Shown here: positions 1 to 10,290 of the stretch, piece after piece
Position numbering within the stretch: the first letter of the stretch is position 1
Layout: every line of letters begins with the position of its first letter
Source of the DNA: Pogostemon cablin
Taxonomy: Eukaryota; Streptophyta; Magnoliopsida; Lamiales; Lamiaceae
Direction of reading: 5' to 3'
NCBI GenBank assembly: GCA_023678885.1
Contig: CM043002.1
Coordinates: 4,110,022 to 4,174,021, forward strand
Length of the DNA stretch: 64,000 nt
Program-made: the position numbers and the translations under genes
Notes under the pieces: model-generated
Told to the model about the DNA's origin: nothing
The model's input: the letters and a program-made list of their open reading frames with translations, nothing else
Database searches by the model: none

Positions 1-1252
1 GACGCGTGTTCTGGAAATATTTTCATGAGCCTCTTCTTCACTTGAAGAGTCCAAATGCATGACATTTTGATGCTTCTGATATTCAGGAGAATCTTCTATG
101 ACATGAATTTTGCTTCTTTTTCTTGAGATTTCTGAATCATTATTCTGAAGAAGATCCTTGTCCAAAATCTCATCCAAAGCACCACAAGCTTCTGACTCCA
201 TGGCTAGCACATCATCCCAATCCTCAGTGTCTTGCATAAATTCCGCAAGCGATGCCAGATAGTCATCACCACAATGCTCCACAGTGATAAAATCCCGTCC
301 ATCCTCACCTTACAAGAAGAATACAGTAATTATTATAGTGAAATTGTATTGATCGATGGACTATATAATCCCAGAAGTAGATGTGAAGAAAGGGAAATAG
401 TGCCCTTCTCTCAAATTTAAGAGATTCATGAACATTTCACTAAAACGTTTTGAAGTAAAAGCAATGTAAAGTCCATTACTTATTTAACCCAAGTTGGAAC
501 TTTTATGCAAAAGTCCAAGAATATTATAAAAATAGAACATTTTCACCAAAAAGATGTAAAAAATAAAATAAAATAACACGTAGAAATACAATTTCTTTAA
601 TTGTTACTAGGATATGAAATATTTTCAAATTCTAGCAGCAATGTGACAATTCAGAAGATTTCCAGTAGTCCTGAGAGTAAAGCTTAAGCAAAATTCACAG
701 ATCAGGGACCTATGTCTAGGTACATGTTCGAAATTTTTTTGTGTCATCAGAACACACTTACTCTCATTATCATAGCTCAATCTTAAACCGCAAGTACAGG
801 TTTATAAATCATATCATTAATAAAATTCACTTTTAAGAATGCCAATTAAAGCCTCGCATTACTTAAAATGGGAATAACCATGGGAGTATTCATATGAAAG
901 TGGAAAATCAGGAGCCCATAGAATCCTAACTCGCCCTATAATACGGATATACACTACTTTCAGTTCAAAGCAAGCACTACGACAGAAAATATAGAGAATT
1001 TAATTCAGCATCTCCAATAATTTCTGTAAACTTTCAATTGTTCATTTTAAAATCATAAAAAAATGATAAACGACCCAGAGATATTCAGGAAGAGCATGAT
1101 CTAGAGTTGGGCCCCAAAATGGAACGAAGAAATTCACCGTAGAGGTGAACGAGGCGATCCAAGTACTTGTTGGCTGAGTCTTCATCGAATCCGAACTCCA
1201 GAGCCAAGCTAATCAATCTCGCCTTCTCCAACTTCAAATCCTGATCGTCCAT
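1..1252 (-). CDS. Unidentified UBA-like protein, 5' part (exons 1 and 2)
   Basis: The start codon at 1252-1250 opens MDDQDLKLEKARLISLALEF. Exon 1 (1252-1138) ends at a GT donor after the first base of a glycine codon. Exon 2 begins at 308 after an AG acceptor, completes that codon in phase, and stays open to base 1, so the gene runs off the window. The intron is 829 bp. The 138 or so visible residues contain a short helical region with the look of a UBA-type fold (FGFDEDSANKYLDRL). An acidic stretch rich in D, E and W follows (MQDTEDWDDVLAMESEACGA), then a basic patch (SRKRSK) and a serine/glutamate run (SSSEEE). The in-phase splice and clean coding sequence argue for a live gene. I do not recognise the family; a nuclear protein is a guess from the basic patch. 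An upstream in-frame ATG at 1294 is possible but adds 14 unremarkable residues. Confidence 0.72.
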
Positions 1253-1578
1253 TTTGTTACCGAAAGTAATTCTTCCACCAGAGCACCTTACCAAGAATTT
1301 CCCGCGCTTTCAATTTGGAGTTCAGTGCTGCGTTGCAAGAGCAAGCGTGGTTTAGCGTGTAAAGAACTTCGAAACGCCGTCGTTTAATAAAATAAAAATT
1401 TGAGCCACCTAAGTCCACAAGATCGTGGCCTTTAGTATTAACGACGGCCCAATTGGAAAGTGGCCTACTAAATGATCCATTTATGTTTACAGTTATTTTG
1501 TTCCTATTGAAATTGAATCTTGACGAGTTCAATGCAACAGTCCGGATATTTGAAAATGACAACTTGCGTCATTGAACA
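1253..1578. other. Upstream region of the UBA-like gene
   Basis: This stretch should hold the 5' UTR and promoter of the minus-strand gene starting at 1252. Short open frames are present but show no family resemblance. I see no clear TATA box at a convincing distance. Confidence 0.3.
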
Positions 1579-1735
1579 GAAGGGTAGTAGTATAACCATT
1601 ATTATTATTTAGTTGAATTATCATAATTTACTACTTTATGTAGGATAGGGCGGCGCAGAAGGGTGGTAGTATAACTTTTATTATTATTTAGTTGAATTAT
1701 CATAATTTACTACTTCATGTAGGATAGGGCAGCGC
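1579..1735. repeat. Two-copy tandem repeat, 78-bp unit
   Basis: The unit starts AGAAGGGT(A/G)GTAGTATAAC at 1579 and again at 1657, and both copies end in TAGGATAGGGC(G/A)GCGC. The copies differ at only a few positions, so the duplication looks fairly recent. It is non-coding. Confidence 0.85.
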
Positions 1736-1953
1736 AATGCCACTTTTATGTACTAAAGAAATTGATTTTAATAAAAGTGATAACTAATTAAAAAATACAT
1801 AAAATAGACTCAATATGAGACGGTTTCACGCAACTATTAATCTATTTTTCTTTCAAATTTAACTAATTAATAAAAAATATATTTAGCTGATAAAAGAAAA
1901 ATAAAAAAATCATTAAAAATTACTTTATAATTATGGATTTTTTTAATATTTTG

Positions 1954-2133
1954 ATATATCCTCGATATTTTATTGATATTTTCTCGATGTATCTCGACAT
2001 TCGAAAAAATTTGAATTGTGGCAAACCGATATCGATATATCTAATATATCCTCGATATTTTATTGACATTTTCTGGATTTATCTCAACATTCGAAAAATT
2101 TTGAATTGTGGCAAACCGATATCGATATATCTC
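1954..2133. repeat. Two-copy tandem repeat, 90-bp unit, in left arm
   Basis: ATATATCCTCGATATTTTAT begins at 1954 and 2044. Each copy continues through a TTGAATTGTGGCAAACCG segment and a CGATATCGATATATC segment. The right arm at 3201-3549 has only one copy, so the duplication probably arose after the arms formed. Confidence 0.8.
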
Positions 2134-2261
2134 AATATTTCCTCGATATCAAAGAAAAAATATCCTACTTTCCAATATTAATATCGGTATTCTCCAAGTA
2201 CGAATATATCATAAAAATATCGAGGATATTTCAGAAAATTTTAAACCTTGGTTACACCTGC

Positions 2262-3190
2262 TTGTTTCACACACGTTTACGCACCATCACTACTCTGGCC
2301 ATACTTCTTGAAAGGGATACAATTATAAAATAAAATAGTATTCTATAAAATTTTAGATTTTTTTCTTTTTTTACTTCTTTTTTTTTTCTTTACATAGGGG
2401 AAGAATGCCAGAATGACCTTGATTACTTTTTTAAAGATGGTACTTTTGAGTTTAGTGGGGTGAGGGTTTTTTATTTCAATTGATAAGTACTGATATGTTG
2501 TAACATATTTTGTCAACTAATCTACCACTGTTTCTTCTTGAAAGGGCGGTAGTAGCTAAAAACCTGATTTTTCTAGGCATCAAATACATCAGTGCGACAT
2601 ACACTGCGGTGATGACAAATATTCTACCTGCGGTTTCATTCGTGATGACAGTTTGTCTCAGGTAAACATAATATTAAGTTAATATGTAAATTTACAGTAT
2701 AATCATTGAAATAAGTTCTCGTATCTATAGTAGGTTGGAGCGGCTACCGTGGTGTCACATACGTGTTCATGCAAAAGTGTTAAGCACTTTGAACACGGTT
2801 GGCAGTGTAGTAATCATGACTCTAGTCACCGGGCCACATATCCCATTTACCATAGCCGATGTAGCATCGTACTCACACCCATCACGCGAGTCCGCACTTC
2901 ACCGCCAAGGGTCCTATCATTCTTGCATTCAAAACGTTGGCTACGACATGTTTTATGATTTTCCAGATATACACGCAATTGAAATCACTTTTCGATTATG
3001 TAAATAAGAAGATAATTTTGTGTACATGGTGATGCACTAGGAGTATCCTGCAAAGCTTTCTCTGACCGCTTGGGCGTGCCTTCTTGGAATAATAGGGAAT
3101 GAATGCAGAGCTGCCCTGATAACGGAGGGAGGGAATCCATGGGCCTGGTCCATTAAATGGAATATGAGTTTCCTTGCCACGTCAATGAGG
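2262..3190 (+). pseudogene. WAT1-related (MtN21/EamA) transporter, internal exon fragments
   Basis: Several pieces read as consecutive exons of a WAT1-related drug/metabolite-type membrane transporter. They are about 2278-2322 (TITTLAILLERD), 2398-2459 (RMTLITFLKMVLLSL, GT donor), 2545-2661 (KNLIFLGIKYISATYTAVMT, GT donor), 2734 to about 2870 (AKVLSTLNTVGSVVIMTLVT), 2940-2990 (CFMIFQIYTQLKS) and about 3041-3190 (YPAKLSLTAWACLLGI, then GGNPWAWSIKW). Splice phases at the 2459/2545 and 2661/2734 junctions match. It is broken: the N-terminal helices and the C-terminal EamA half are missing, the first exon lacks its usual LAPxAY segment and a GT donor, and a frameshift separates the 2734 exon from the CFMIFQ exon. 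Retained introns mean capture from genomic DNA, not from mRNA. It lies exactly between the arms of the surrounding inverted repeat. Confidence 0.82.
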
Positions 3191-3559
3191 TAATACCAAT
3201 GTTTAAAATTTTTTGAAATATTCTCATATTTTCACGATATCTATATTTGAAAAATACTGATATCGATATTAAGAAAAATATATTTTTTCTCGTATATCGA
3301 GAAAATATCGATATCGATTTGCAACAATTCAATATTTTTTAATGTTGAGATATATTGAGAAAATGTCAATAAAATATGGAGAATATAAAAAAAATATTTA
3401 AAAAATTATTTTTTTATGATTTTTAATTATATTTTTTTTAACTAAAGACATTTGCTTTCAATAATTAATTAAATTTGAAAAAAATAGTAATAGTTGCTGA
3501 AACTGTCTCATGTTGAGTCCGTTTTACATTTCTTTTAATTAGTTATATTTTTTTAGAAT

Positions 3560-4006
3560 AAGTCTTGCGTGAGACCGTCTCACGTGAAATATTTTATACT
3601 TTTTAAAATTAGTTATCACTTTCGCTATAAAATAATATCACTTCCATTATAAACTGTTATAACTTTTCATTTATACTGTAAATTGTTCATGAAATAGTAT
3701 TATCACATTTCATCAATTGAGTATCACTCTTTATTATAAAAGTTATTACTCCCTCCGTCTCGCCCAAACGTCATCGATTATTTTTTGTGCGTAGATTAAG
3801 GAGTATTATTATTTTATGTGTAGTGGGTAGTTGTATTAATAGTGAGTGGTGAGCCACATGTGGTATCTTTTTACTAAAAGTGAGAAATAAGAATATTTGG
3901 ATGAGATGTCCAATATAGTAAAATTGTGACCTTTCGGTGGTACGGAGGGAGTACTTTTTATCTATCTCACGCTAGCCTTTACGTGAGACAATCTCACACA
4001 AGTCTT
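3560..4006. mobile_element. MITE with TGAGACCGTCTCAC-type ends, interrupted
   Basis: The left end AAGTCTTGCGTGAGACCGTC and the reverse complement of the right end, AAGACTTGTGTGAGATTGTC, form terminal inverted repeats. A second copy at 24086-24313 matches along its length and lacks the Stowaway-like insert found here at 3749-3951. No coding capacity is visible. Confidence 0.75.
3749..3951. mobile_element. Stowaway-like MITE nested in the 3560-4006 MITE
   Basis: The element starts CTCCCTCCGTCTCGCC and ends ACGGAGGGAG, with TA on each side (3747-3748, 3952-3953). This is the Tc1/mariner-derived Stowaway pattern. The related MITE at 24086-24313 has the uninterrupted sequence at the matching point, which confirms a discrete insertion. 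Confidence 0.85.
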
Positions 4007-4362
4007 GCCTTTTTTTATTAAAAATGTTATCATGAATCACTAGTAAATAAAGAGGGTTCACGTATACATTACACTTTGATTTACATGAAACACATTTAAA
4101 GTAAAAATATAATTATTTTGGCACATGTAAATAATAATTTTATGTTTTATTTCTCACATAACATTATTTAGATGAAGACGACATAACATGTTTTACAATT
4201 AAACCTCATAGATCATCATTTTGGTATTTTTTTTATTATATTAAACAATTAATAACTATTATTATATGACTTCTGACTATTTAAATATGATTTGCTTATC
4301 ATATATTATGAGTATTATTGAGATTTTAAGTTTTATTTATATATAGGATTAGTTATAATATA
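4007..4362. other. AT-rich gap, no gene seen
   Basis: This is AT-rich DNA between two MITEs, with no coding signal and no repeat that I can delimit. Confidence 0.4.
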
Positions 4363-4642
4363 CTCCCTCTGTCCCATATTAAGTTCACCGACATTATAGA
4401 TTCAGAGTTTAAGAAAAGTTGCTTTTTGACAAACTTTATTGATTTTTTAGGGGTATTGTGGTATTTTTAGGTAATAAATAAATGATAAAGTATGTTATGT
4501 GTGTTAGGTGGGAGTGTATTTTTGAAATTAAGATAACTTTTGAGGTTGTTGGTTAATGTGAAGTTTCCTTTTTTGGGTGATGTAGATAAATGTGAGACGG
4601 ACGAAAACAGAAAGTGTGAAAATAAGTGTGAGACAGAGGAAG
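4363..4642. mobile_element. Stowaway-like MITE
   Basis: It starts CTCCCTCTGTCCCA and ends with the reverse complement of CTTCCTCTGTCTCA, flanked by TA. It is about 280 bp, AT-rich and non-coding. Confidence 0.7.
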
Positions 4643-4950
4643 TATATTTTAAAACTACATAACTAATTTTCTCTCTTTTTTTTCAATTTTTGTAAATTTT
4701 TAATTATTACCGATATCTATATTCGATATATCCATAAAATTGAGATACCGATTTTTTATCGATATCAATATTTTAAACCCTGCGTAGAACCTTATTTACC
4801 AAATTATTTGGTCCTAACTCCCCCTAATTAATTAGCACATGATCATTTTTAATTAATATGTGGTGCTCTCCTCAATTAATATTTTTTATTTTTATTTTAA
4901 ATTTAGTTTTTTTCTTTCAATTTTTATTATATTTAAAAGACCATTATACC
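4643..4950. other. AT-rich gap with one CGATAT-rich fragment
   Basis: Bases 4708-4780 carry GATATCTATATTCGATATAT and end in ATTTTAAACCC. This resembles the inner ends of the arms of the 1781-3549 element, so it may be a stray end of that repeat family. The rest is AT-rich DNA without genes. Confidence 0.4.
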
Positions 4951-5879
4951 TAGGAGTGAGGACCGAAAACTCAGTATACCGAGCTTTTCGTATCGAAAAT
5001 TATTGAAAAATATCGAATTTTAAGTATATCGAATTTTTCAATACGATATGGTTGTCGTACCGAAAATTTCGGTACGGTATCGATAATATATTTCAAAATT
5101 TTAGGTATTTCGATATATCGAAATATATTTTTGGTATTTCGGTATTCGGTATCGGTATACCATACCGTGAATACTTTAGATTTTTATATTTATTTTAAAA
5201 AAAATTAATTATATACTCCGTATAATATTTTTTTAGTATATTTTATATTATTAAAACTTATATATCTAACTTTAAGAACAAATGACCTATATATGTAGTT
5301 TAAAATTTTATTTAAATATAATTTTATCTTATAATAATAAAATGTATATGTGTAATTATGCATCACATTTATTCATATATATTTTTGTTAAATGTATAAA
5401 TACACCCTAATACTTATTAATAAAACTATGTTACACTTAATATTAAAATAGTATAGTATAAGAAAAAATAAATAAATTTATATACTTATATTTTAATACA
5501 TTAGTAGTTGATATAAATATTATCTAAATAATTATCATGTCCATTAATTGTAATAGACAATGTGTTAGATTTTTTTAATTATAATATTTAATTATTTAAA
5601 AAAAAAAATCGGTATGACTCGATATATTGATTTTTTTTCGGTATACCGATATTTCGGTATGAAATGATATAAAATTTTTGGTATAAATCGATATTTATCG
5701 AAAAATCGATATAGTATAAATATCGGTACGATATCAATAGAATTAAAATTTATCGAAATTTCAGTATGTTGAAAACCAGTATAACGAAAATTCGGTATCG
5801 ATATGGAAAAATCCATACCGAAATTTTCGGTACGGTATCGGTATTTTCGATATACCTATTTTTCACCCCTAATTATACC
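4943..5879. mobile_element. Non-autonomous hAT element with 8-bp target duplication
   Basis: The element spans 4951-5871 (921 bp), starts TAGGAGTG and ends CACCCCTA. It is flanked by a perfect 8-bp duplication, ATTATACC, at 4943-4950 and 5872-5879. Both ends are crowded with short palindromic motifs such as TCGGTAT, CGATAT and GGTACGGTATCG in both orientations, as in the subterminal regions of hAT elements. The middle is AT-rich without transposase, so mobility would need a transposase supplied elsewhere. Confidence 0.9.
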
Positions 5880-6244
5880 TTAAACCCTAGGAATTAAACA
5901 TATCTTAAATTATAAAGGTGAAATTATAATTATTATACTCTAACCATAAACTCTAAATCCTAAAGGTGTAATATACGCTAAACACCAAGGTAAAATTACA
6001 ATTATACTTTTAAAATTAAATTAAAAAAAAGAAAAAAAAGTGTACTCCATAAGTATTGAAAATTGTTGATTGATATGGGGCGGGGCAAGTTCTACCAAAT
6101 TGCTCCCTCTTTTCCGCAAAAAAGTTACACTCCCTTTTTGAAGTGGAATTTTTTTTTTTTGCAGTAGGTTTGATTGAACAATTCCCATGAAGTTGTTGTA
6201 TATATAAATTAAGTTACAAAAATTTCAAAATGGATGGTTGTGAC

Positions 6245-6246
<2 letters not shown>
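5880..6246. other. AT-rich gap before the LTR element
   Basis: This is AT-rich sequence with short A and T runs. I see no gene or delimitable repeat. Confidence 0.4.

Positions 6247-6320
<74 letters not shown>
6247..6320. repeat. (TA)n then (TG)n microsatellite
   Basis: About 55 bp of TA is followed by about 20 bp of TG, directly abutting the 5' LTR of the next element. A matching TA tract lies at the other side (9264-9316), so the element probably inserted into a TA microsatellite. Confidence 0.95.
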
Positions 6321-6885
6321 AGAGATGTAAACCTTAATGCAACTTGTTAAGTGTTGTTGGAAGTGTTTATTAGTGTTTTAGCTTGTGCATGAGTACGTTG
6401 CATAGAAGAAACAGGTGCAACAAGTTCATCACTAGTTGAAGGACAGCAAATAAGTTCACAGGTGCATAAGTGTAACAAGGCCTGTTCGTGAGGGTTTTTG
6501 GATGGCTAAAAAGATCAGTTAGGAGCGGTTGAGCACATGGCTGGAAAGCTTGACACATCAGCTGTTAGTTGGGATCGGTTTCAGTTAGTTTGGTAACCGT
6601 TTGATACACCAACTGTAGGATCTAAGTCGGTTCAACAAGTTGGTCTCGTAACTTTCTGTTTCAACTAAGTTGTGTATATAAAGCTGTATTCACATCTTTA
6701 TTCAAGTGTAATCACCTCACCTATCAATGTAGCAATAAGATCTCTCTCTCGTGGACGTAGGAGTTTCATCTCCGAACCACGTAAATCGTGTCTCGTTTCA
6801 ATTTCTTTCTTCTATACGTAATGTGTGTTCTTATGAATATGTAGAGTGTGTAGTCTTTCTTGTGTGAGTTTTCTGCCAATTTCAC
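6317..6885 (+). repeat. 5' LTR of the non-autonomous element
   Basis: It is a direct repeat of 8722-9262 with scattered substitutions. The likely promoter is TGTATATAAAGC near 6672. The exact 3' end before AGCGCCGTCTG is uncertain by about 15 bp. Confidence 0.8.
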
Positions 6886-8721
6886 GATAATTAGCGCCGT
6901 CTGTGGGAAGAAGGCAGAAACGAAAAGATCAAGAGGATATCTACACACCAGTTTGATGTCAAGAACAGAGGATATTCGGGTATGATGAAAGGAAGAAGCC
7001 TTTGGCAGCGGTTCGAGTTGGGAGAATCAGCGGGCTCTGATGGTGCAGCGAGGCATTGGTCTCCGATTATAGTAGAGGAGGATCAGAAGTTTATGAGGGG
7101 GTGATTGCCAACACCAGTGATCTCCTAGAGGTGAAAAGATCGGGAAGCAGTGAAGACCAATAAACCGGTGGAGGAGTTTCCAAGAAGACATTCTCGACAG
7201 AAGGCGATAGAATTCTGGTGTGCTCGGCGTTGGGAATCTGGTCTATGATGAATGCACAGGGATCCAGCGGTGGCGGATGCAAACTAGGGAAGCGGTGTTT
7301 CCGGCGGTGTTCCAGAATGTGGCGGTGTCGTGATTTCAAGAGAGGAGTTCTCTGTGCATGATTCGACGGAAGTGGAATCTATCCCTGGCGGTGGAAGACG
7401 AACTCGCGCGGTGGCAGAGGTTCTGATTCTCATGGGCAGTGAGGAACCAATGCGGCGGAGGAAGATAGGTCTTCAACGACGGTGTTACTCTGGCGAGAGG
7501 GGTGGATTTTCTGGCAAGATTCTTGGTTCACAAATACTTCACTCTCTGGCAATTGGTTTGTGAATTTTTTTGAGACAGTTAGTGTACACCAGGAGGTTCG
7601 ACAGAACTAGACGATGCTGAGGAATGCATCAGCGATCTTCCTACGAGGAAGTTGGTTCAATTTCAGCAGTGATTCAGAACTGCAGGATAGCAATTTTTCT
7701 CCGTCGAGAGGATTAAATTTCCGACGGTTATTCGCTATTCCAGCAGGATCGTTTCCGACAACGGTTTGTAGTTTTGGGCTTGTGGCTGTTCAGATACACA
7801 CTATCAGTGATGGTCAAATTACAAGATTCATGAAAACAAGGAATAGTGGCCTGGTACTACATGTATAGGAAGTGGAATCAGTGTAACAGTAGCTTGGAAT
7901 TTCCATGAAGAAGTGGCTGAAAGTTGCAGTGTTGGTTCTTACTGTACAAGGTAGTGATAATTGCATGAAAAAGTGATGCATCAATAGCATGAGACTCCCC
8001 TGAAGGTGGAGTTAGATTATCAGGACATGGGCTTACCATAGGGTGAAATCACCAGCTTGGTATATCTCATGGACAAGTCAGCTCAACAAGGTTTGTGAAA
8101 GGGATTTTCGATAGTGAATGGTATTCGGGGGAAGTAGTGATTCAACGGTAAGATAGGAGATGTGGCTACTTGGTCTCGGTAGCGTCTTACATCGGTAAAG
8201 AGTGATGTGGTAACAACTGGCAAGTGGGAGAAAGCATCGGTAATCATAGAGGTTTTGAATAGGCTTCAAGAGACGACACATTCGTTAGGAAATTAGTTTG
8301 AACTTGTTGTGGTTCGGTTGCTACTCAAGGTGGAGTAGTGTAATGGAGTTTTGTTATACTCGTTAAAGAATAGTGTTGAGTTCTGCTACTCTCTTCAAAG
8401 TAGTGTGAAGTTTGCTGCACTTGTTACAAAGCAGTGGAATGGAGTAGAGGGTTGCTATGTTTGTATAAGATTTAGGTGGAGGTTTGTGAGTGTAAATCTC
8501 TGTGCACATGGTTGATTGTGTTTGGAATGTTTACAAAGAAGTTTCTAGCTGATGGTTGATGACATGGAAGTCAGTTGTAACTGAATGGAACTGAACTGGA
8601 AGTTTGCTGATGGATTCTAAAACCCACCGGTGTGGTTTAAGAGGAATAAAAACACAATCATCTTCATCAGTTAGATTACAATTCTTGGTTATGTATGTTG
8701 CATTAAGTTTAAGGTGGAGAT

Positions 8722-9258
8722 TGTGAGATGTAAACCTTAATGCAACTTGTTAAGTGTTGTTGGAAGTGTTTACTAGTGTTTCAGCTGGTGCATGAGTACG
8801 TTGCATAGAAAAAACGGGTGCAACAAGTTCATCACTAGTTGAAGGATAGCAAATAAGTTCACAGGTACATAAGTGTAACAGAGTCTGTTTGTGAGGGTTT
8901 TTGGATGGCTAAAAAGATCAGTTAGGAGCAGTTGAGCACATGGCTGGAAAACTTGACACATCAGCCGTTAGTTGGGATCGGTTTCAGTTAGTTTGGTAAC
9001 CGTTTGATACACCAACTGTAGGCTCTAAGTCGGTTCAGCAAGTTGGTCCCGTAACTTTCTGTTTCAACTAAGTTGTGTATATAAAGCTGTATTCACAGCT
9101 TTATTCAAGTGAAATCACCTCACCTATTAATGTAGCAATAAGATCTCTCTCCCGTGGACGTAGGAGTTTCATCTCCGAACCACGTAAATCATGTCTCATC
9201 TCGATTTCTTTATTCTATTCGTAATGTGTGTTCTTGTGCATATGTAGAGTGTGTAATC

Positions 9259-9262
<4 letters not shown>
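8722..9262 (+). repeat. 3' LTR of the non-autonomous element, truncated end
   Basis: It matches the 5' LTR from AGATGTAAACC up to GTGTGTAATCTTA and then passes straight into a TA microsatellite. The missing end suggests repeat expansion or slippage eroded it. Confidence 0.8.

Positions 9263-9263
<1 letters not shown>

Positions 9264-9316
<53 letters not shown>
9264..9316. repeat. (AT)n microsatellite
   Basis: About 53 bp of alternating AT borders the truncated 3' LTR. Confidence 0.95.
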
Positions 9317-9321
<5 letters not shown>

Positions 9322-9652
9322 AATCTAAATTAATTCGATGTCAACTATGAATCTAATTCCATTTCATTATATTACTTCAACATCGTGTCATGCACATGCT
9401 ACGTACATAAATGCGTCTAGAAACAAATCAATAGAAAGAAAAAAAAAACTCCTATATTCTTCACTGAAGACATCAATACTCCTATCAACAAAGGCCTCAT
9501 CATTTTTTTATAACTTAAATTAGTTAAGTTTCCATGATCTTTTCTTACAATAAATTACCAACGAGCAAAGAGATCATAAAATTAATTGAAATAATTTTGA
9601 GTGATAAGAAAAAGAAAAAGAATTTAGGCAGGAATGAATATATTTTGGGCTT
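9317..9652. other. Gap downstream of the DUF3511 ORF
   Basis: It lies 3' of the minus-strand DUF3511 ORF and probably holds its 3' UTR. Otherwise it is AT-rich, with nothing recognisable. Confidence 0.35.
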
Positions 9653-9865
9653 TTAGAAATCATGCACTATTCTTGAACATGTTTTCTTGAACCAACGAAA
9701 TGCTTTCCTCAGTTTCTTCTTGATCTTCCCTTCAACCGCATACAACTTGTATTTGGTCACCCTTTTCTTTCTTTTTAACTCTGCATCACAGAACCACAAC
9801 TGCGGAACGCGATCCGTTTTTGGATGGAAATCGTTATACGTCGTGATTTGAGTGTTCTTCGTCAT
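9653..9865 (-). CDS. DUF3511-domain protein, short
   Basis: The frame ends in PQLWFCDAELKRKKRVTKYK and then LYAVEGKIKKKLRKAFRWFK. These match the plant DUF3511 core, whose typical pattern is a D-E/L-x-RKKRV segment, YxxYxVEGK and a basic, aromatic RKSFRW. DUF3511 proteins are small basic plant proteins of unknown function. The chosen ATG at 9865 gives 70 residues. The frame is open upstream to 10171 with a further ATG there, but that N-terminal part is low complexity and lysine-rich. The usual N-terminal region is not recognisable, so the protein is either divergent or N-terminally truncated. No intron is needed. On the coding strand the upstream DNA is GA-rich (GAGAGAGATAGAG), which could be 5' UTR. 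Confidence 0.6.
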   Translation of the reverse strand: MTKNTQITTYNDFHPKTDRVPQLWFCDAELKRKKRVTKYKLYAVEGKIKKKLRKAFRWFKKTCSRIVHDF

Positions 9866-10290
9866 TATGATGCCCTCAGCACGTCTATGCAACGTCTTAA
9901 TTCTTGATCTTCCCCTCCTTTCTCTATCTCTCTCTACGTTTATGTGTAGAGAGAGACGAGAAGCAAGGAAATTTCCGAACAATTCTCTCTTTTTTGGACC
10001 TTTTTTTGTTTTTTGTTTTTTGTTTTTGTCTTGAGAGGTAGAGAGAATTATTTTGGAAGGTATAATAGGTGAAATACAAAGATTAGACATTGGATGAATA
10101 GGAGGAAACAAAGTAGCAGAAGAATTAGGAATGCCACAAATAATCATGTGTGGGTAGTTAATTTGTGTCAACCATTTAACTAATATAATTAACTATTGGA
10201 GTACCGTTGGCTGGGTCCGCATAGGGTATACCCGGTATTTAGATTAGACAACATCGTATCATGGAATTAATGGATACGCGAGAAAGAATA

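Larger units (their letters stand above)
1781..3549. mobile_element. Inverted-repeat element carrying a WAT1 gene fragment
   Basis: Two long AT-rich arms, 1781-2246 and 3201-3549, are inverted copies of each other. Both outer ends read TAACTAATTAAAA and then a TGAGAC..GTTTCA stretch. Both inner parts carry the tract with CGATATCGATAT and end at TTTTAAAC. The left arm contains an internal tandem duplication (90-bp period, starts at 1954 and 2044), so it is longer. The 954 bp between the arms is unrelated coding-derived DNA, the layout expected of a Pack-type (Mutator-like) element with captured sequence. I could not find a clean target-site duplication, so the outer limits and superfamily are uncertain. 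The outer arm ends resemble the termini of the MITE at 3560-4006, so the structure may be compound. Confidence 0.6.
6317..9262 (+). mobile_element. Non-autonomous LTR retrotransposon (LARD-like)
   Basis: Two direct repeats, 6317 to about 6885 and 8722-9262, act as LTRs. Both contain AGATGTAAACCTTAATGCAA near their start and a TATA-like TGTATATAAAGC. After the 5' LTR comes AGCGCCGTCTGTGGGAA, the same leader found after the 5' LTR of the copia element at 52502. A purine tract, AAGGTGGAGA, precedes the 3' LTR. The 1.8-kb interior has no gag or pol homology in any frame. The 3' LTR stops early, at TGTGTAATCTTA, where the TA tract begins, and about 35 bp of its end is missing. It is probably a derivative that relied on proteins of a related copia element. 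Confidence 0.85.

Noticed and set aside
1257..1562. 101-codon minus-strand frame upstream of the UBA-like gene
   Set aside because: It overlaps the likely 5' UTR/promoter and has no recognisable motif.
7330..7868. Open frames inside the non-autonomous LTR element as gag
   Set aside because: They are short, in different frames, and lack capsid or zinc-knuckle motifs.
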